Shown in pieces: positions 34,199 through 43,112 of a stretch of DNA of 64,000 nt. A program made the translations under genes and the position numbers. Position 1 is the stretch's first letter. Each line of letters opens with the position of its first letter. The stretch is from Porphyromonadaceae bacterium UBA7332 (GTDB lineage: Bacteria > Bacteroidota > Bacteroidia > Bacteroidales > UBA7332), in NCBI GenBank assembly GCA_002471225.1, contig DKPO01000031.1:57539-121538 (forward strand), in the 5' to 3' direction. The notes under the pieces were generated by a model. The model was not told the origin of the DNA. It worked only from the letters and a program-made list of their open reading frames with translations, and searched no databases.

Positions 34199-35860
34199 TC
34201 AATATCTGAAACTACTGCCTCCCAAAAATTCACGAAGTAATGAAGTTGAAGGAATTTCATGTTCATAAATTGGTTTGAAATAGTTCAGGAACTTAAGCAG
34301 TCTGTATGACTCAGCAAACTCTTTGCAGTTCTGAGGAACTTCTTTCAATAAGGGTTCAGCATGACTTTTAATTACAGGTAATTCAAACAGTAAAGCTGAA
34401 TTAAACATAGCATCTGCATTTTCCTGATATGGGAAAATCCATTTTTCTTCTCCACGTCTCACACTCTCCCATCGTGATATAGTATCTTTTGCCGAATACT
34501 TTCTGTATTTACTGTCACGGATAATGCGACGAAGAAGTCGGTTATCTGTTGTCGGAATCCAGTTATGATCATCCAGCGATATTGTTGTCAGAGCAGAAAC
34601 ATAGATTTTAAATTTGACATTATCTGGAATGTGAGAAGTCAGATCAGGGTTCAATGCATGGATACCTTCCAATACCAATACATTATTTTCATTCAACTGA
34701 ATGAATTTTCCTTTATATTCTCTTTTTCCGGTTTCAAAATTGAAAGTTGGGAGTTCCACTTTTTTCCCTGCAAGAATGTCGTTAAGATCGCGATTGAAAG
34801 TTTCCAGATCTAAAGCATATAATGATTCGAAATCATGATCTCCATGTTCATCCAGAGGTGTATTTTCTCGGTTTAAGAAATAATCATCCAGCGATACGGC
34901 AATAGGTCGTATCAGATTTGTCATCAACTGAATACTTAAACGTTTCGAGAAGGTTGTTTTACCCGAAGATGACGGTCCGGATATAAGAATAACCTTGACA
35001 CCTTCACGCGATGCAATATCATCAGCGATTTTCGCGATTCTCTTTTCATGTAAAGCTTCTGAAAGTTTAATTAAATCCGAAGCCAGATCTTTATCTATAG
35101 CCCGGTTTAATTCGCCGACGTTTTGCAATCCGATAATCTTGTTGAATTTTACGTTCTCAGAAAATACATCCAGCAGTTTAGGTTGGTGGACATATTCTTC
35201 TAAAGATGTAGGATTACTTCTCTTTGGAATACAAAGTAAAAGTCCTCCATTGTATCTTTGAATATCGAAAAGGTCAATATAACCAGTAGAAGGCGCCAGG
35301 CAACCATAATAATAATCGATATGCTTATCCAGCATGTAATAAGTATAATAGCAATCTCCGGTTGATTTCAGAAGATTATAGATATCTTTCTTCTTCAGAT
35401 CTTTGAATAGGCGTAAAACTTCTTCTGTTTGTCCTTCCAGACGCTTAAAATGCAGATCACTCGAAATGATCTCTTTCATTTTATCCTTGATTGCCACAAT
35501 TTCTTCATCCGTAAGATGTCTGCCCAGATCAATTGTACAATAGTATCCTTTAGAGATAGGATGCTCAATACGAAGTTCGATACCCGGGAAAAGATCATCC
35601 ACCGCTTTATATAAAATAAAACACAAAGAACGCGTATAACATCGCATACCCGAAGAAGAACTGATGTCTATAAATTCGATATCCTTTGAGTTATATACCC
35701 GAAATTTCAGTCCCTCCGTTTTGTTATTTACTTTTGCTGCTATTAATTTATAAGGTAATTTGATATTAATTATCTCAGCAATTTGAAGAAGTGACGTTCC
35801 AACGGGAACACTATAGAATGTTTCGTTGTTTTTACAATATATGCGTACTTCATTTTTCAT
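34199..35860 (-). CDS. Nucleoside (uridine-like) kinase fused to a threonyl-tRNA synthetase-like N-terminal region
   Basis: The 553-residue protein starts at the ATG at 35860; an in-frame TTG 6 bases upstream is less likely. Residues about 5-65 look like a TGS domain. About 70-250 resembles the second additional domain of ThrRS (HPISKGYYCTIDLGRHLTDEEI). The C-terminal half is a P-loop kinase of the uridine kinase family: GPSSSGKTTFSKRL, then DDYFLNRENTP and DFESLYALDL. The fusion is common in Bacteroidota and Firmicutes. It probably phosphorylates uridine or another nucleoside or ribose compound. The role of the synthetase-like part is unknown. Monocistronic. Confidence 0.88.
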   Translation of the reverse strand: MKNEVRIYCKNNETFYSVPVGTSLLQIAEIINIKLPYKLIAAKVNNKTEGLKFRVYNSKDIEFIDISSSSGMRCYTRSLCFILYKAVDDLFPGIELRIEHPISKGYYCTIDLGRHLTDEEIVAIKDKMKEIISSDLHFKRLEGQTEEVLRLFKDLKKKDIYNLLKSTGDCYYTYYMLDKHIDYYYGCLAPSTGYIDLFDIQRYNGGLLLCIPKRSNPTSLEEYVHQPKLLDVFSENVKFNKIIGLQNVGELNRAIDKDLASDLIKLSEALHEKRIAKIADDIASREGVKVILISGPSSSGKTTFSKRLSIQLMTNLIRPIAVSLDDYFLNRENTPLDEHGDHDFESLYALDLETFNRDLNDILAGKKVELPTFNFETGKREYKGKFIQLNENNVLVLEGIHALNPDLTSHIPDNVKFKIYVSALTTISLDDHNWIPTTDNRLLRRIIRDSKYRKYSAKDTISRWESVRRGEEKWIFPYQENADAMFNSALLFELPVIKSHAEPLLKEVPQNCKEFAESYRLLKFLNYFKPIYEHEIPSTSLLREFLGGSSFRY

Positions 35861-36005
35861 ACACAAATTAGTTTAAGATTGACATTTAATGTTTTGAAAG
35901 AGGTAAATATAACAATTGATATTACACCCATATTACAAAACAACTTTATTTGTCTAATATACAATTTATAAGCTAAAGTGTTAGATCATTAGAATGTTTT
36001 TTCTA

Positions 36006-36013
36006 TAAATTTG
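36006..36013 (+). promoter_or_regulatory. Candidate -7 box for the Na/Pi cotransporter gene
   Basis: TAAATTTG fits the TAnnTTTG consensus 56 bases before the start codon. No convincing -33 element is seen. Confidence 0.45.
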
Positions 36014-36069
36014 TCCGAAATCATTTTAGATAGAATAGAAAACCAACAAAACAGTAAAACTAAAAAACA

Positions 36070-37899
36070 ATGAATTATTCATTCTATGATTTTTTGACTC
36101 TTTGCGGTTCATTAGGTATGTTCCTTTACGGAATGAAAGTGATGAGCGAAGGATTACAAAAAGTTGCCGGTGATAGATTACGTGGTATTTTAGCCACGAT
36201 GACTAAAAACCGACTAATGGGTGTATTGACAGGTGTTCTTATAACGGCACTTATTCAGTCATCATCAGCAACAACCGTGATGGTTGTTAGTTTCGTGAAT
36301 GCAGGGCTACTTTCATTAGCACAGTCTATCACTGTAATCATGGGTGCTAATATTGGTACTACAATCACTGCATGGATTATTTCTTTCTTTGGGTTCAAAT
36401 TCAGTATCAGTGTTCTTGCTCTTCCGCTGATCGGACTCGCAATTCCTTTCATTTTTTCATCGAATAGCAAACGAAAGTCATGGGGTGAATTCATGGTTGG
36501 TTTCGCTTTTCTATTCATGGGACTTGATTTTCTTAAAAATGCCGTTCCGGACATTAAAAGCAATCCTGAGATTTTAGAGTTCCTTGCTCAGTATACTCAA
36601 ATGGGATTTGCTTCTACTCTTCTTTTCTTATTAATCGGTACTATCTTAACTGTAATTGTACAGTCATCCAGTGCGACAATGGCCATTACATTGATCATGT
36701 GTAGTAAAGGATGGATCTCATTTGATATTGCTGCTGCAATGGTGTTGGGAGAAAATATCGGAACAACAATTACTGCGAATGTAGCTGCTATCAGTGCGAA
36801 TGTATCTGCTAAGCGTGCTGCCTTATCTCACTTGATGTATAATGTTTTTGGTGTAACCTGGGTTTTAATTTTGTTTCAACCATTCATTGCTCTGATAACC
36901 CTTATCATGACTAAGTATGGTGTAGGTGATCCGGATGCTCTGATGAATCTTACACACAATATGAACGCACAAACTCAGGCGTTGATCGAAAGTAAGGATA
37001 CATTAACAGACCCACAATTGATTTCTTTGAGAGAGCAGTATCAGGCTGGTCAGGTTTCTGTTTCTTATGCTCTGTCATTATTCCATACGTTGTTTAATGT
37101 GACGAATATGTTTATCATGATCTGGTTTGTAAAAGGTTATGTGTATGTTGTGTCAACATTGATCAAGCAAAAACGTTCGGAAGAAGATTTCCACTTACAA
37201 TTCATTTCAACAGGTATGCTTTCTACAGCAGAATTCTCTATTGTTCAGGCAAGAAAAGAGATTTTGGTTTACTTAGAAAGAACGCAACGCATGTTCAATT
37301 TTGTTCGTGAGTTTTATAAGGAAAAACCAAATAGCGATGAGTTTGTGAAATTATTCTCTCGCATTGAGAAATATGAAGGTATAAGTGACCGTATGGAACT
37401 AGAGATTGCAAACTATCTGAATCAGGTTTCAGAAGGACGTTTGAGCTCTGAAAGTAAATCTGCAATTCGCCGTATGCTTACGAAAGTAACAGAAATCGAA
37501 AGTATCGGAGATAGCTGTTTCCATATTGCCAGAACAATTAATCATAAAGCTAAAACACATATCGATTATACAGAGGAAATGGATTCTCATGTACAACGTA
37601 TGTTTGATTTGGTAGAACAAGATTTGGCAGCTCTTCATCAATTGATGTCTAAAGACACAAATGAAGAAATTATCAATAAGTTAGACTTCGAAGCAATGCA
37701 TACACGCGAGAAAGAAATCAATAACTACCGCGGAATGTTACGTCGTCAGAACTTAGAAGATGTAAATGCTAAACTTTACACATATCAGGCCGGTATCAAT
37801 TATATGGATATTATCATGGAATGTGAAAAGCTGGGAGATTATGTGATGAATGTTGTTGATGCAATCGAAGAGAAAAAACATCAGCAACAATTAATGTAA
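36070..37899 (+). CDS. Na/Pi cotransporter family protein with PhoU-like C-terminal domain
   Basis: The 609-residue protein has two Na/Pi-cotransporter repeats. Each carries the signature of glutamine followed by serines and Ala-Thr: TALIQSSSATTVM (about 60-72) and TVIVQSSSATMAIT (about 193-206). Eight or more membrane helices fill residues 5-370. A soluble helical PhoU-like domain covers about 390-600. It probably imports phosphate or another anion with sodium, and the PhoU-like part may sense or regulate uptake. Monocistronic, ending in a terminator shared with dus. Confidence 0.92.
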   Translation: MNYSFYDFLTLCGSLGMFLYGMKVMSEGLQKVAGDRLRGILATMTKNRLMGVLTGVLITALIQSSSATTVMVVSFVNAGLLSLAQSITVIMGANIGTTITAWIISFFGFKFSISVLALPLIGLAIPFIFSSNSKRKSWGEFMVGFAFLFMGLDFLKNAVPDIKSNPEILEFLAQYTQMGFASTLLFLLIGTILTVIVQSSSATMAITLIMCSKGWISFDIAAAMVLGENIGTTITANVAAISANVSAKRAALSHLMYNVFGVTWVLILFQPFIALITLIMTKYGVGDPDALMNLTHNMNAQTQALIESKDTLTDPQLISLREQYQAGQVSVSYALSLFHTLFNVTNMFIMIWFVKGYVYVVSTLIKQKRSEEDFHLQFISTGMLSTAEFSIVQARKEILVYLERTQRMFNFVREFYKEKPNSDEFVKLFSRIEKYEGISDRMELEIANYLNQVSEGRLSSESKSAIRRMLTKVTEIESIGDSCFHIARTINHKAKTHIDYTEEMDSHVQRMFDLVEQDLAALHQLMSKDTNEEIINKLDFEAMHTREKEINNYRGMLRRQNLEDVNAKLYTYQAGINYMDIIMECEKLGDYVMNVVDAIEEKKHQQQLM

Positions 37900-37944
37900 T
37901 CGATTGATTATACATTAAAATATCGATCTCAGATTTAGGAATAA

Positions 37945-37990
37945 AAAAACGATAAGAATATCTTTCGGGATAATTCTTATCGTTTTTCTT
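37945..37990. terminator. Bidirectional terminator between the Na/Pi gene and dus
   Basis: A perfect 15-bp stem (arms 37945-37959 and 37973-37987) with A/T runs at both feet, between convergent genes. Confidence 0.88.
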
Positions 37991-37991
37991 T

Positions 37992-38933
37992 TTAATAGGA
38001 GTTTAAAAGCTCTTTGACATATTCGTTATAGCAAGATAATTTACTTGTCTTTAAAATCTTCTTTCTCCATTTCTTGTCGGCATCAGGTAAAAGATATTCC
38101 CAGAAGACCTGCATTTTATTCAATATCTGGTGCTCACCGCTAAGATCTGATGAGTAGATCTCATACAGATTATTATGTAGCTCTCCTACCTTTTTATATA
38201 GTTCCTTTGTATCCCATTTCTTTTGCTCTTTCCATTCAGCAGCAAGAGCCGGATTGGCCAGTAATCCTCTACCGATCATGATCCCTTTCAAGTGAGGAAA
38301 CTGCTCCCTGATGTCAGAGATCTGTTCCGGGGTTTTGATATCTCCGTTGAGTAATAGAGGCTTCTCACAGATTTGATACACTTCTTCGAATGCGGATAAA
38401 TCAATGTTCCCTTTATATTGCTGTTTCCCATATCTAGCATGCACAGCGACCTGTGTCAAAGCTGAATCATTGATCAGAGGCATTACCCGGATCAACTCTT
38501 CCTGACTTTCCCAGCCGAGTCTTGTCTTTAGTGAAAATTGCATTTCCGTGCGTTGATTCACTGCATCAATCAAATCTTTGATCATTGTCGGATAAGGCAA
38601 TATTCCCGCCCCTTTCTTTTTATTTGCAATTAACGGAAACGGGCATCCCAGATTCAGATCCGCACAAGTGTAACCTTTTTCTAAGAATAAATCCGTTAAT
38701 AAATGGAGCTCCTCAGCTGTTGATGCTATCATTTGAGGAATTACAGGATTCGTGTTATTATTCATTTCAATATCCCTCAAATCTTTATTTCGGAATTCGC
38801 CCCTTTCAATCCGTACAAACGGAGTAAAATAAGTATCGACTCCACCAAAAATCTGATGATGTGCATTTCTGTAATTGACCTCAGTAAAGCCTTGAAGAGG
38901 TGCGAATTGTATTTCAAAATTAGTAGTGCTCAT
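37992..38933 (-). CDS. dus: tRNA-dihydrouridine synthase
   Basis: The 313-residue TIM-barrel flavoprotein has the Dus signature LNLGCPFPLIANKKKGAGIL (ADLNLGCP, about 100-107, with the catalytic cysteine in the loop). FSLKTRLGW and VHARYGKQQYKG follow, and the FMN-binding ends LLNGDIKT and MIGRGLLANPAL. It reduces uridines in the D loop of tRNA. The subgroup (A, B or C) is not certain. A TAACTTTG box (minus strand, 38960-38953) is the likely promoter. Confidence 0.92.
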   Translation of the reverse strand: MSTTNFEIQFAPLQGFTEVNYRNAHHQIFGGVDTYFTPFVRIERGEFRNKDLRDIEMNNNTNPVIPQMIASTAEELHLLTDLFLEKGYTCADLNLGCPFPLIANKKKGAGILPYPTMIKDLIDAVNQRTEMQFSLKTRLGWESQEELIRVMPLINDSALTQVAVHARYGKQQYKGNIDLSAFEEVYQICEKPLLLNGDIKTPEQISDIREQFPHLKGIMIGRGLLANPALAAEWKEQKKWDTKELYKKVGELHNNLYEIYSSDLSGEHQILNKMQVFWEYLLPDADKKWRKKILKTSKLSCYNEYVKELLNSY

Positions 38934-38952
38934 TGTTTTTATATATCTCAGA

Positions 38953-38960
38953 CAAAGTTA
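38953..38960 (-). promoter_or_regulatory. dus promoter -7 box
   Basis: TAACTTTG on the minus strand 20 bases upstream of the start codon, with TTG 18 bases further up. Confidence 0.55.
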
Positions 38961-39026
38961 CCTCTTTGAAAATCATCTCAAACTAACTCTTATACAAAAA
39001 ATATACACTTGTTCTCAATAAATCCT

Positions 39027-39034
39027 TATATTTG
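39027..39034 (+). promoter_or_regulatory. Promoter -7 box of the DUF4254-GT9 operon
   Basis: TATATTTG lies 40 bases before the ATG at 39075. It also rules out the longer open frame from 39009 as the real start. Confidence 0.55.
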
Positions 39035-39074
39035 TCCGATACAATATAATGTTGAATCAAATAACTCTATAATT

Positions 39075-39680
39075 ATGAAGTTTAGCGAATTATCAAACCA
39101 AATATTCTCCGATTGTACTAATTATTATCATACAATGGATAATGTAGACGCTCAAATGGAAAATCCGTATGAATTGCGCTCTATTGAATACTATCTATTT
39201 TTGAAAAACTGGATTGATGCAGTTCAATGGCATTTGGAAGATATTATTCGTGATCCGCAGATTGATCCGGTTCAGGCATTGGTAATTAAGAGACGTATTG
39301 ATAAGTCGAATCAGGACAGAACTGATTTAGTGGAACTATTGGACAGCTACTTCTTAGATAAATATAAAGATATCAAAGCAGATGCGAATGCTCAGATCAA
39401 TACAGAAAGTCCGGCTTGGGCCCTTGATCGTTTATCAATTCTTGCATTGAAAATTTACCATATGGAGCAAGAAGTTGCACGTGAAGATGCTGCAGCTGCT
39501 CATATCGAACAATGTCAGAATAAACTAAATATACTTCTTGAACAGAAAAGTGACTTATCAACAGCTATTGATCAGTTATTAACAGATATTGAAAATGGCA
39601 AGAAATATATGAAAGTATATAAGCAAATGAAGATGTATAACGATCCGAGCTTGAACCCGGTACTTTATGCAAAGAAATAA
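39075..39680 (+). CDS. DUF4254 family protein
   Basis: About 201 residues, all helical, starting MKFSELSNQIFSDC. The segments NPYELRSIEYYLFLKNWID and INTESPAWALDRLSILALKIYHM are typical of the Bacteroidota-restricted DUF4254 family. No catalytic motif can be seen. It overlaps the start of the GT9 glycosyltransferase gene by 14 bases. The pair is thus translationally coupled, which suggests a role in lipopolysaccharide core synthesis or in control of that enzyme. Confidence 0.85.
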   Translation: MKFSELSNQIFSDCTNYYHTMDNVDAQMENPYELRSIEYYLFLKNWIDAVQWHLEDIIRDPQIDPVQALVIKRRIDKSNQDRTDLVELLDSYFLDKYKDIKADANAQINTESPAWALDRLSILALKIYHMEQEVAREDAAAAHIEQCQNKLNILLEQKSDLSTAIDQLLTDIENGKKYMKVYKQMKMYNDPSLNPVLYAKK

Positions 39681-40710
39681 GAAAATACTGATAACTCGTT
39701 TTTCTGCTATCGGGGATGTCGCTATGACTATCCCCGTAGTTTATTCTTTTGCACGTCAGTATCCGGATATTGATGTGTTCTTTATGTCACAGCCATTTTT
39801 GAAGCAACTGTTTATTGATCCTCCGCAAAATCTTTATTTCATTGGATTTGATTCAAAAACGGATGGTAAAAATCTGGCTGCACTGACACGTTTCTTTTTT
39901 TCTTTGCAAAAAGAGAAGTTTGATCAGATTATAGATTTGCATGATGTGCTTCGTACAAAATATCTGCGATTCTTATTTGCGGTTAGCGGAGTTCCTTCAT
40001 TTCATATCGATAAAGGGCGTAAGGAAAAGAAAGATCTCACAAGTCAGCATAAAAAAGAATTCAAACCACTACGCACATCCATAGACCGGTATGCGGATGT
40101 TTTTAAAAAAGCGGGTTATTCATTTGATATAACCTTCAGATCATTATTCCAATATACTAAACCTTCGACTTCGAAAATCCATAAGCTTTTTGGAACGAAA
40201 GATACTCCCTGGATAGGAATTGCTCCTTTTGCTAAACATGCGGGTAAAATATATCCCTTGGAAAAGATGGAAATGCTGATCCGATCCTTATCGGAACAAG
40301 GATATAAATTGTTTTTGTTCGGAGCAGGAAAAGAGGAGTTGCAATCTTTCGAATTATGGGCCTCAAAATACTCTGATGTGATCGTTGTCGGCAGACAACT
40401 TAAATTAGCAGAGGAGCTTTTGCTGATGAATGAGTTAGATTTAGTTGTGAGTATGGATTCTGCAAATATGCATTTTGCCTCTCTGGCCGGAACCCCTGTG
40501 GTATCGATCTGGGGTGCAACCCATCCTTATGCAGGATTCTTAGGATTCAATCAGGCCGATGAAAATGTGATTCAGACAGATCTTCCTTGCAGACCTTGTT
40601 CTGTTTTCGGAAATAAACCATGTTTGCGGAAAGATTATGCCTGTTTAAATCAGATTGCTCCTGAGAGAATCTTTGAAAAGATTCAGCAATTGTTAATCAC
40701 TAAGAAATAG
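39667..40710 (+). CDS. Glycosyltransferase family 9 (heptosyltransferase-like)
   Basis: The 347-residue protein is a GT-B fold enzyme with the N-terminal ILITRFSAIGDVAMTIPV and the donor-site segment DLVVSMDSANMHFASLAGTPV (quoted in part), followed by WGATHP. A cysteine-rich segment near the end (CRPCSVFGNKPC) is common in this group. It transfers a heptose or similar sugar to the lipopolysaccharide core on the cytoplasmic face of the inner membrane. It is coupled to DUF4254 upstream and followed by a lipopolysaccharide kinase gene. Confidence 0.9.
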   Translation: MQRNKKILITRFSAIGDVAMTIPVVYSFARQYPDIDVFFMSQPFLKQLFIDPPQNLYFIGFDSKTDGKNLAALTRFFFSLQKEKFDQIIDLHDVLRTKYLRFLFAVSGVPSFHIDKGRKEKKDLTSQHKKEFKPLRTSIDRYADVFKKAGYSFDITFRSLFQYTKPSTSKIHKLFGTKDTPWIGIAPFAKHAGKIYPLEKMEMLIRSLSEQGYKLFLFGAGKEELQSFELWASKYSDVIVVGRQLKLAEELLLMNELDLVVSMDSANMHFASLAGTPVVSIWGATHPYAGFLGFNQADENVIQTDLPCRPCSVFGNKPCLRKDYACLNQIAPERIFEKIQQLLITKK

Positions 40711-40758
40711 ATGCGGATTGGATATCTGTTTCTTAGAATTGAATAGTATACAAGTTTA

Positions 40759-41520
40759 ATGAAAACAACAGTCGTTGTAAATCCTAAATACGAGCATTTA
40801 AGATCCTTTATTGCTGCGTTACCCGATACTTTTGATAATTCCGGGACCGTCATTTATGATGCAAGGAATCAGCTTCGGGAGTTTAATGTAGATGGTCTTT
40901 ATATAATTGTCAAAAGATACAAGGTTCCACATATCGTTAATCAGATTATTTATTCCTATTTCAGAGAATCTAAAAGTGCACGGGCTTATCATTATGCACT
41001 TAGACTTCTGAATCAGGGATTCGATACTCCCGAACCGGTAGCTTATATTGAAACTTCCCGCAAAGGACTTTTCAATTATAGTTACTTTGTATCGTTAAGA
41101 GCTAAAAACGTTCGTCTGCTGAGAGAATTCAGTGACTTTCAGATTGACGGAAGGGAACATATTGCTCAAGCTTTAGGCAGTTATATGGCTGATTTACATA
41201 ATGCCGGTATCGTGCATGAAGATTTTTCACCCGGAAATATTCTTTTTGATGAAAAAGACGGTAAAGTCGAGTTTACCTTGATTGATATTAATCGGATGAG
41301 CTTTAAAAAACTAAATCAGGAAGAGAGCTTTCAGTCTTTCCGCAGGTTATATGGTTGTGACCGGTTTTATGAAATCGTCGCTAAATCATATGCAGCGAAA
41401 AGAGGCTTTGATCCTGAGTTGACATCTGAAAGAGTAAAACGTATTATTCATGAGTTTCATGATAAGAAAAATGAATCAATTCTTCGTAAACAACAATTGA
41501 AGAAGATAATAAACAAATAA
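40759..41520 (+). CDS. Lipopolysaccharide core kinase (Kdo/heptose kinase family)
   Basis: The 253-residue protein has a minimal eukaryotic-like kinase fold. The catalytic loop is HEDFSPGNILF (near 155-165) and the metal-binding segment is LIDINRM. The HxD...N pattern is that of KdkA/RfaP/InaA-type enzymes that phosphorylate Kdo or heptose of the inner core. The position after the GT9 gene supports this role. The 48-base gap suggests one operon. Confidence 0.85.
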   Translation: MKTTVVVNPKYEHLRSFIAALPDTFDNSGTVIYDARNQLREFNVDGLYIIVKRYKVPHIVNQIIYSYFRESKSARAYHYALRLLNQGFDTPEPVAYIETSRKGLFNYSYFVSLRAKNVRLLREFSDFQIDGREHIAQALGSYMADLHNAGIVHEDFSPGNILFDEKDGKVEFTLIDINRMSFKKLNQEESFQSFRRLYGCDRFYEIVAKSYAAKRGFDPELTSERVKRIIHEFHDKKNESILRKQQLKKIINK

Positions 41521-41549
41521 AGAAACCTCTAATATACGATTTAACGGAT

Positions 41550-42275
41550 ATGAAACGAGATATTGATATTATTCTTGACAATTTGGATGAGCTTCGTGCC
41601 TTGATTCAGGCGATGAGCGAAGAAGATGATATTCCGTCGATCTTATTCAAATTCTCTTATGAGAAAACTCATAAGATCGAGAAACTTTTGCAGGAAATGC
41701 AAGAGGCTCAAAGTCGTAAGGAGCTTAATGAGGAAACAGGTCCTGAGCAGTTATCAACAACTGTTGAACAACCGGTTAATAAAGAGGTTGTAGCTGAGAA
41801 TCATTCGGTTATAGCTCCTGAAAAGGAAGTAGAGATCACTCCCGAACCGATTATTAACAACCTTATTGAGCCAAGCTTGATCACGTCAGACAATATTGAA
41901 GATATTACGACACAGGTTGGAATAATCGAAGAGCTGAAGCCGGCACAGGATTCTCAGATAGCTATGGAATCTTTTGAGCATGAGGTATTGGCAGAGAAGT
42001 TTATTCACAGCGATTCAAGCTTAACTTTGAACGAAAAAATCACGCAGAATTCAAAGGAAGATATTCGTAAATCACTTTCATTAAATGATAGATTCCGTTT
42101 TTCACGTGAACTATTTAATAATGATAATGTTAGTATGGAAAAATGCTTTGATTTGATTAATCATGCAGCATCTTATCCTGAACTGGAGAAGGAATTAACC
42201 GATACGCTGAATTGGGACAAAAACAATGCGTGCGTGATCGAATTTCTTGCTTTAGTAAAAAAGCGGTTTAATTAA
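41550..42275 (+). CDS. Conserved Bacteroidales hypothetical protein
   Basis: The 241-residue acidic, soluble protein is not assigned to a functional family. The first 55 residues are helical (DIILDNLDELRALIQAMSEE). The middle (about 60-150) is low-complexity, rich in Glu, Pro and Thr. The last 75 residues (SLNDRFRFSRELFNNDNVSM..., NWDKNNACVIEFLALVKKRF) form a compact domain that I recall from many Bacteroidales proteins of unknown function. It lies 17 bases before rsmI and is probably co-transcribed with it. Confidence 0.75.
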   Translation: MKRDIDIILDNLDELRALIQAMSEEDDIPSILFKFSYEKTHKIEKLLQEMQEAQSRKELNEETGPEQLSTTVEQPVNKEVVAENHSVIAPEKEVEITPEPIINNLIEPSLITSDNIEDITTQVGIIEELKPAQDSQIAMESFEHEVLAEKFIHSDSSLTLNEKITQNSKEDIRKSLSLNDRFRFSRELFNNDNVSMEKCFDLINHAASYPELEKELTDTLNWDKNNACVIEFLALVKKRFN

Positions 42276-42292
42276 AAACAACCTGTATTGAA

Positions 42293-42967
42293 ATGGGAAA
42301 ATTATATGTAGTGCCAACTCCGATCGGAAATCTGGAAGATATGACTTTCAGAGCTATCCGAATACTGAAAGAAGCGGATATTATCCTTGCAGAAGATACG
42401 CGGACGTCGGCACATCTGATGAAGCATTTTGAAATTCAGACTAAAATGCACTCTCATCATAAGTTTAATGAACATAAGACTGTCGAACACGTTGCTTCCC
42501 GAATAAAAGCAGGTGAGACGATTGCTTTGATTTCTGATGCAGGTACGCCTGCTATCTCTGATCCCGGTTTTTTATTAGTCAGAGAGTGTGTCAAAGCCGG
42601 TATTGAAGTTGAGTGTTTACCCGGAGCAACAGCACTGATCCCGGCATTGGTGGTTTCCGGTTTACCGAATGATAAGTTTTGTTTTGAAGGCTTTCTACCT
42701 CAGAAGAAAGGTCGTATGACCCGAATGAAGGAGTTGGCAGAAGAACCAAGAACTATCGTATTTTATGAATCACCTTATCGTGTAGTGAAGACGCTTACTC
42801 AATTAGCCGAGCACTTTGGTGAAGAAAGACAAGCTTCATGTTCAAGAGAGTTGTCTAAACTTCATGAACAAACTGTTCGTGGTACATTGAAAGAGTTAAT
42901 CGCTCACTTTACCGAAAAAGAACCGAAAGGTGAGTTTGTTATGGTTGTTGCCGGAAAACCGGAATAA
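42293..42967 (+). CDS. rsmI: 16S rRNA (cytidine(1402)-2'-O)-methyltransferase
   Basis: The 224-residue protein of the tetrapyrrole-methylase fold has the family signatures LYVVPTPIGNLEDMT, EDTRTSAHLM, ISDAGTPAISDPG and LPGATALIPALVVSGLP. It methylates the ribose of C1402 in the decoding centre with SAM. It is probably last in the operon that begins at DUF4254. Confidence 0.95.
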   Translation: MGKLYVVPTPIGNLEDMTFRAIRILKEADIILAEDTRTSAHLMKHFEIQTKMHSHHKFNEHKTVEHVASRIKAGETIALISDAGTPAISDPGFLLVRECVKAGIEVECLPGATALIPALVVSGLPNDKFCFEGFLPQKKGRMTRMKELAEEPRTIVFYESPYRVVKTLTQLAEHFGEERQASCSRELSKLHEQTVRGTLKELIAHFTEKEPKGEFVMVVAGKPE

Positions 42968-42979
42968 ATAGCAATTCCC

Positions 42980-43008
42980 TTGTTATAATAAAAAAAAGAG
43001 TATATTTG
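42980..43008 (+). promoter_or_regulatory. Promoter of the coiled-coil lipoprotein gene
   Basis: TTG (42980-42982), an 18-base spacer and TATATTTG (43001-43008), leaving a leader of about 100 bases. Confidence 0.55.
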
Positions 43009-43112
43009 AAACTTGTCACAGAGTCTTATAATAAAATTGAATGTTGTCGTGTCTGTTTATAAGCTTCATGTGCAAAATGAAAGAAAATAATCGATAACTA
43101 AATTTTAAGAAG

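Noticed and set aside
39009..39074. Longer start of the DUF4254 protein
   Set aside because: It uses TTG and lies upstream of the likely transcription start set by the TATATTTG box at 39027.
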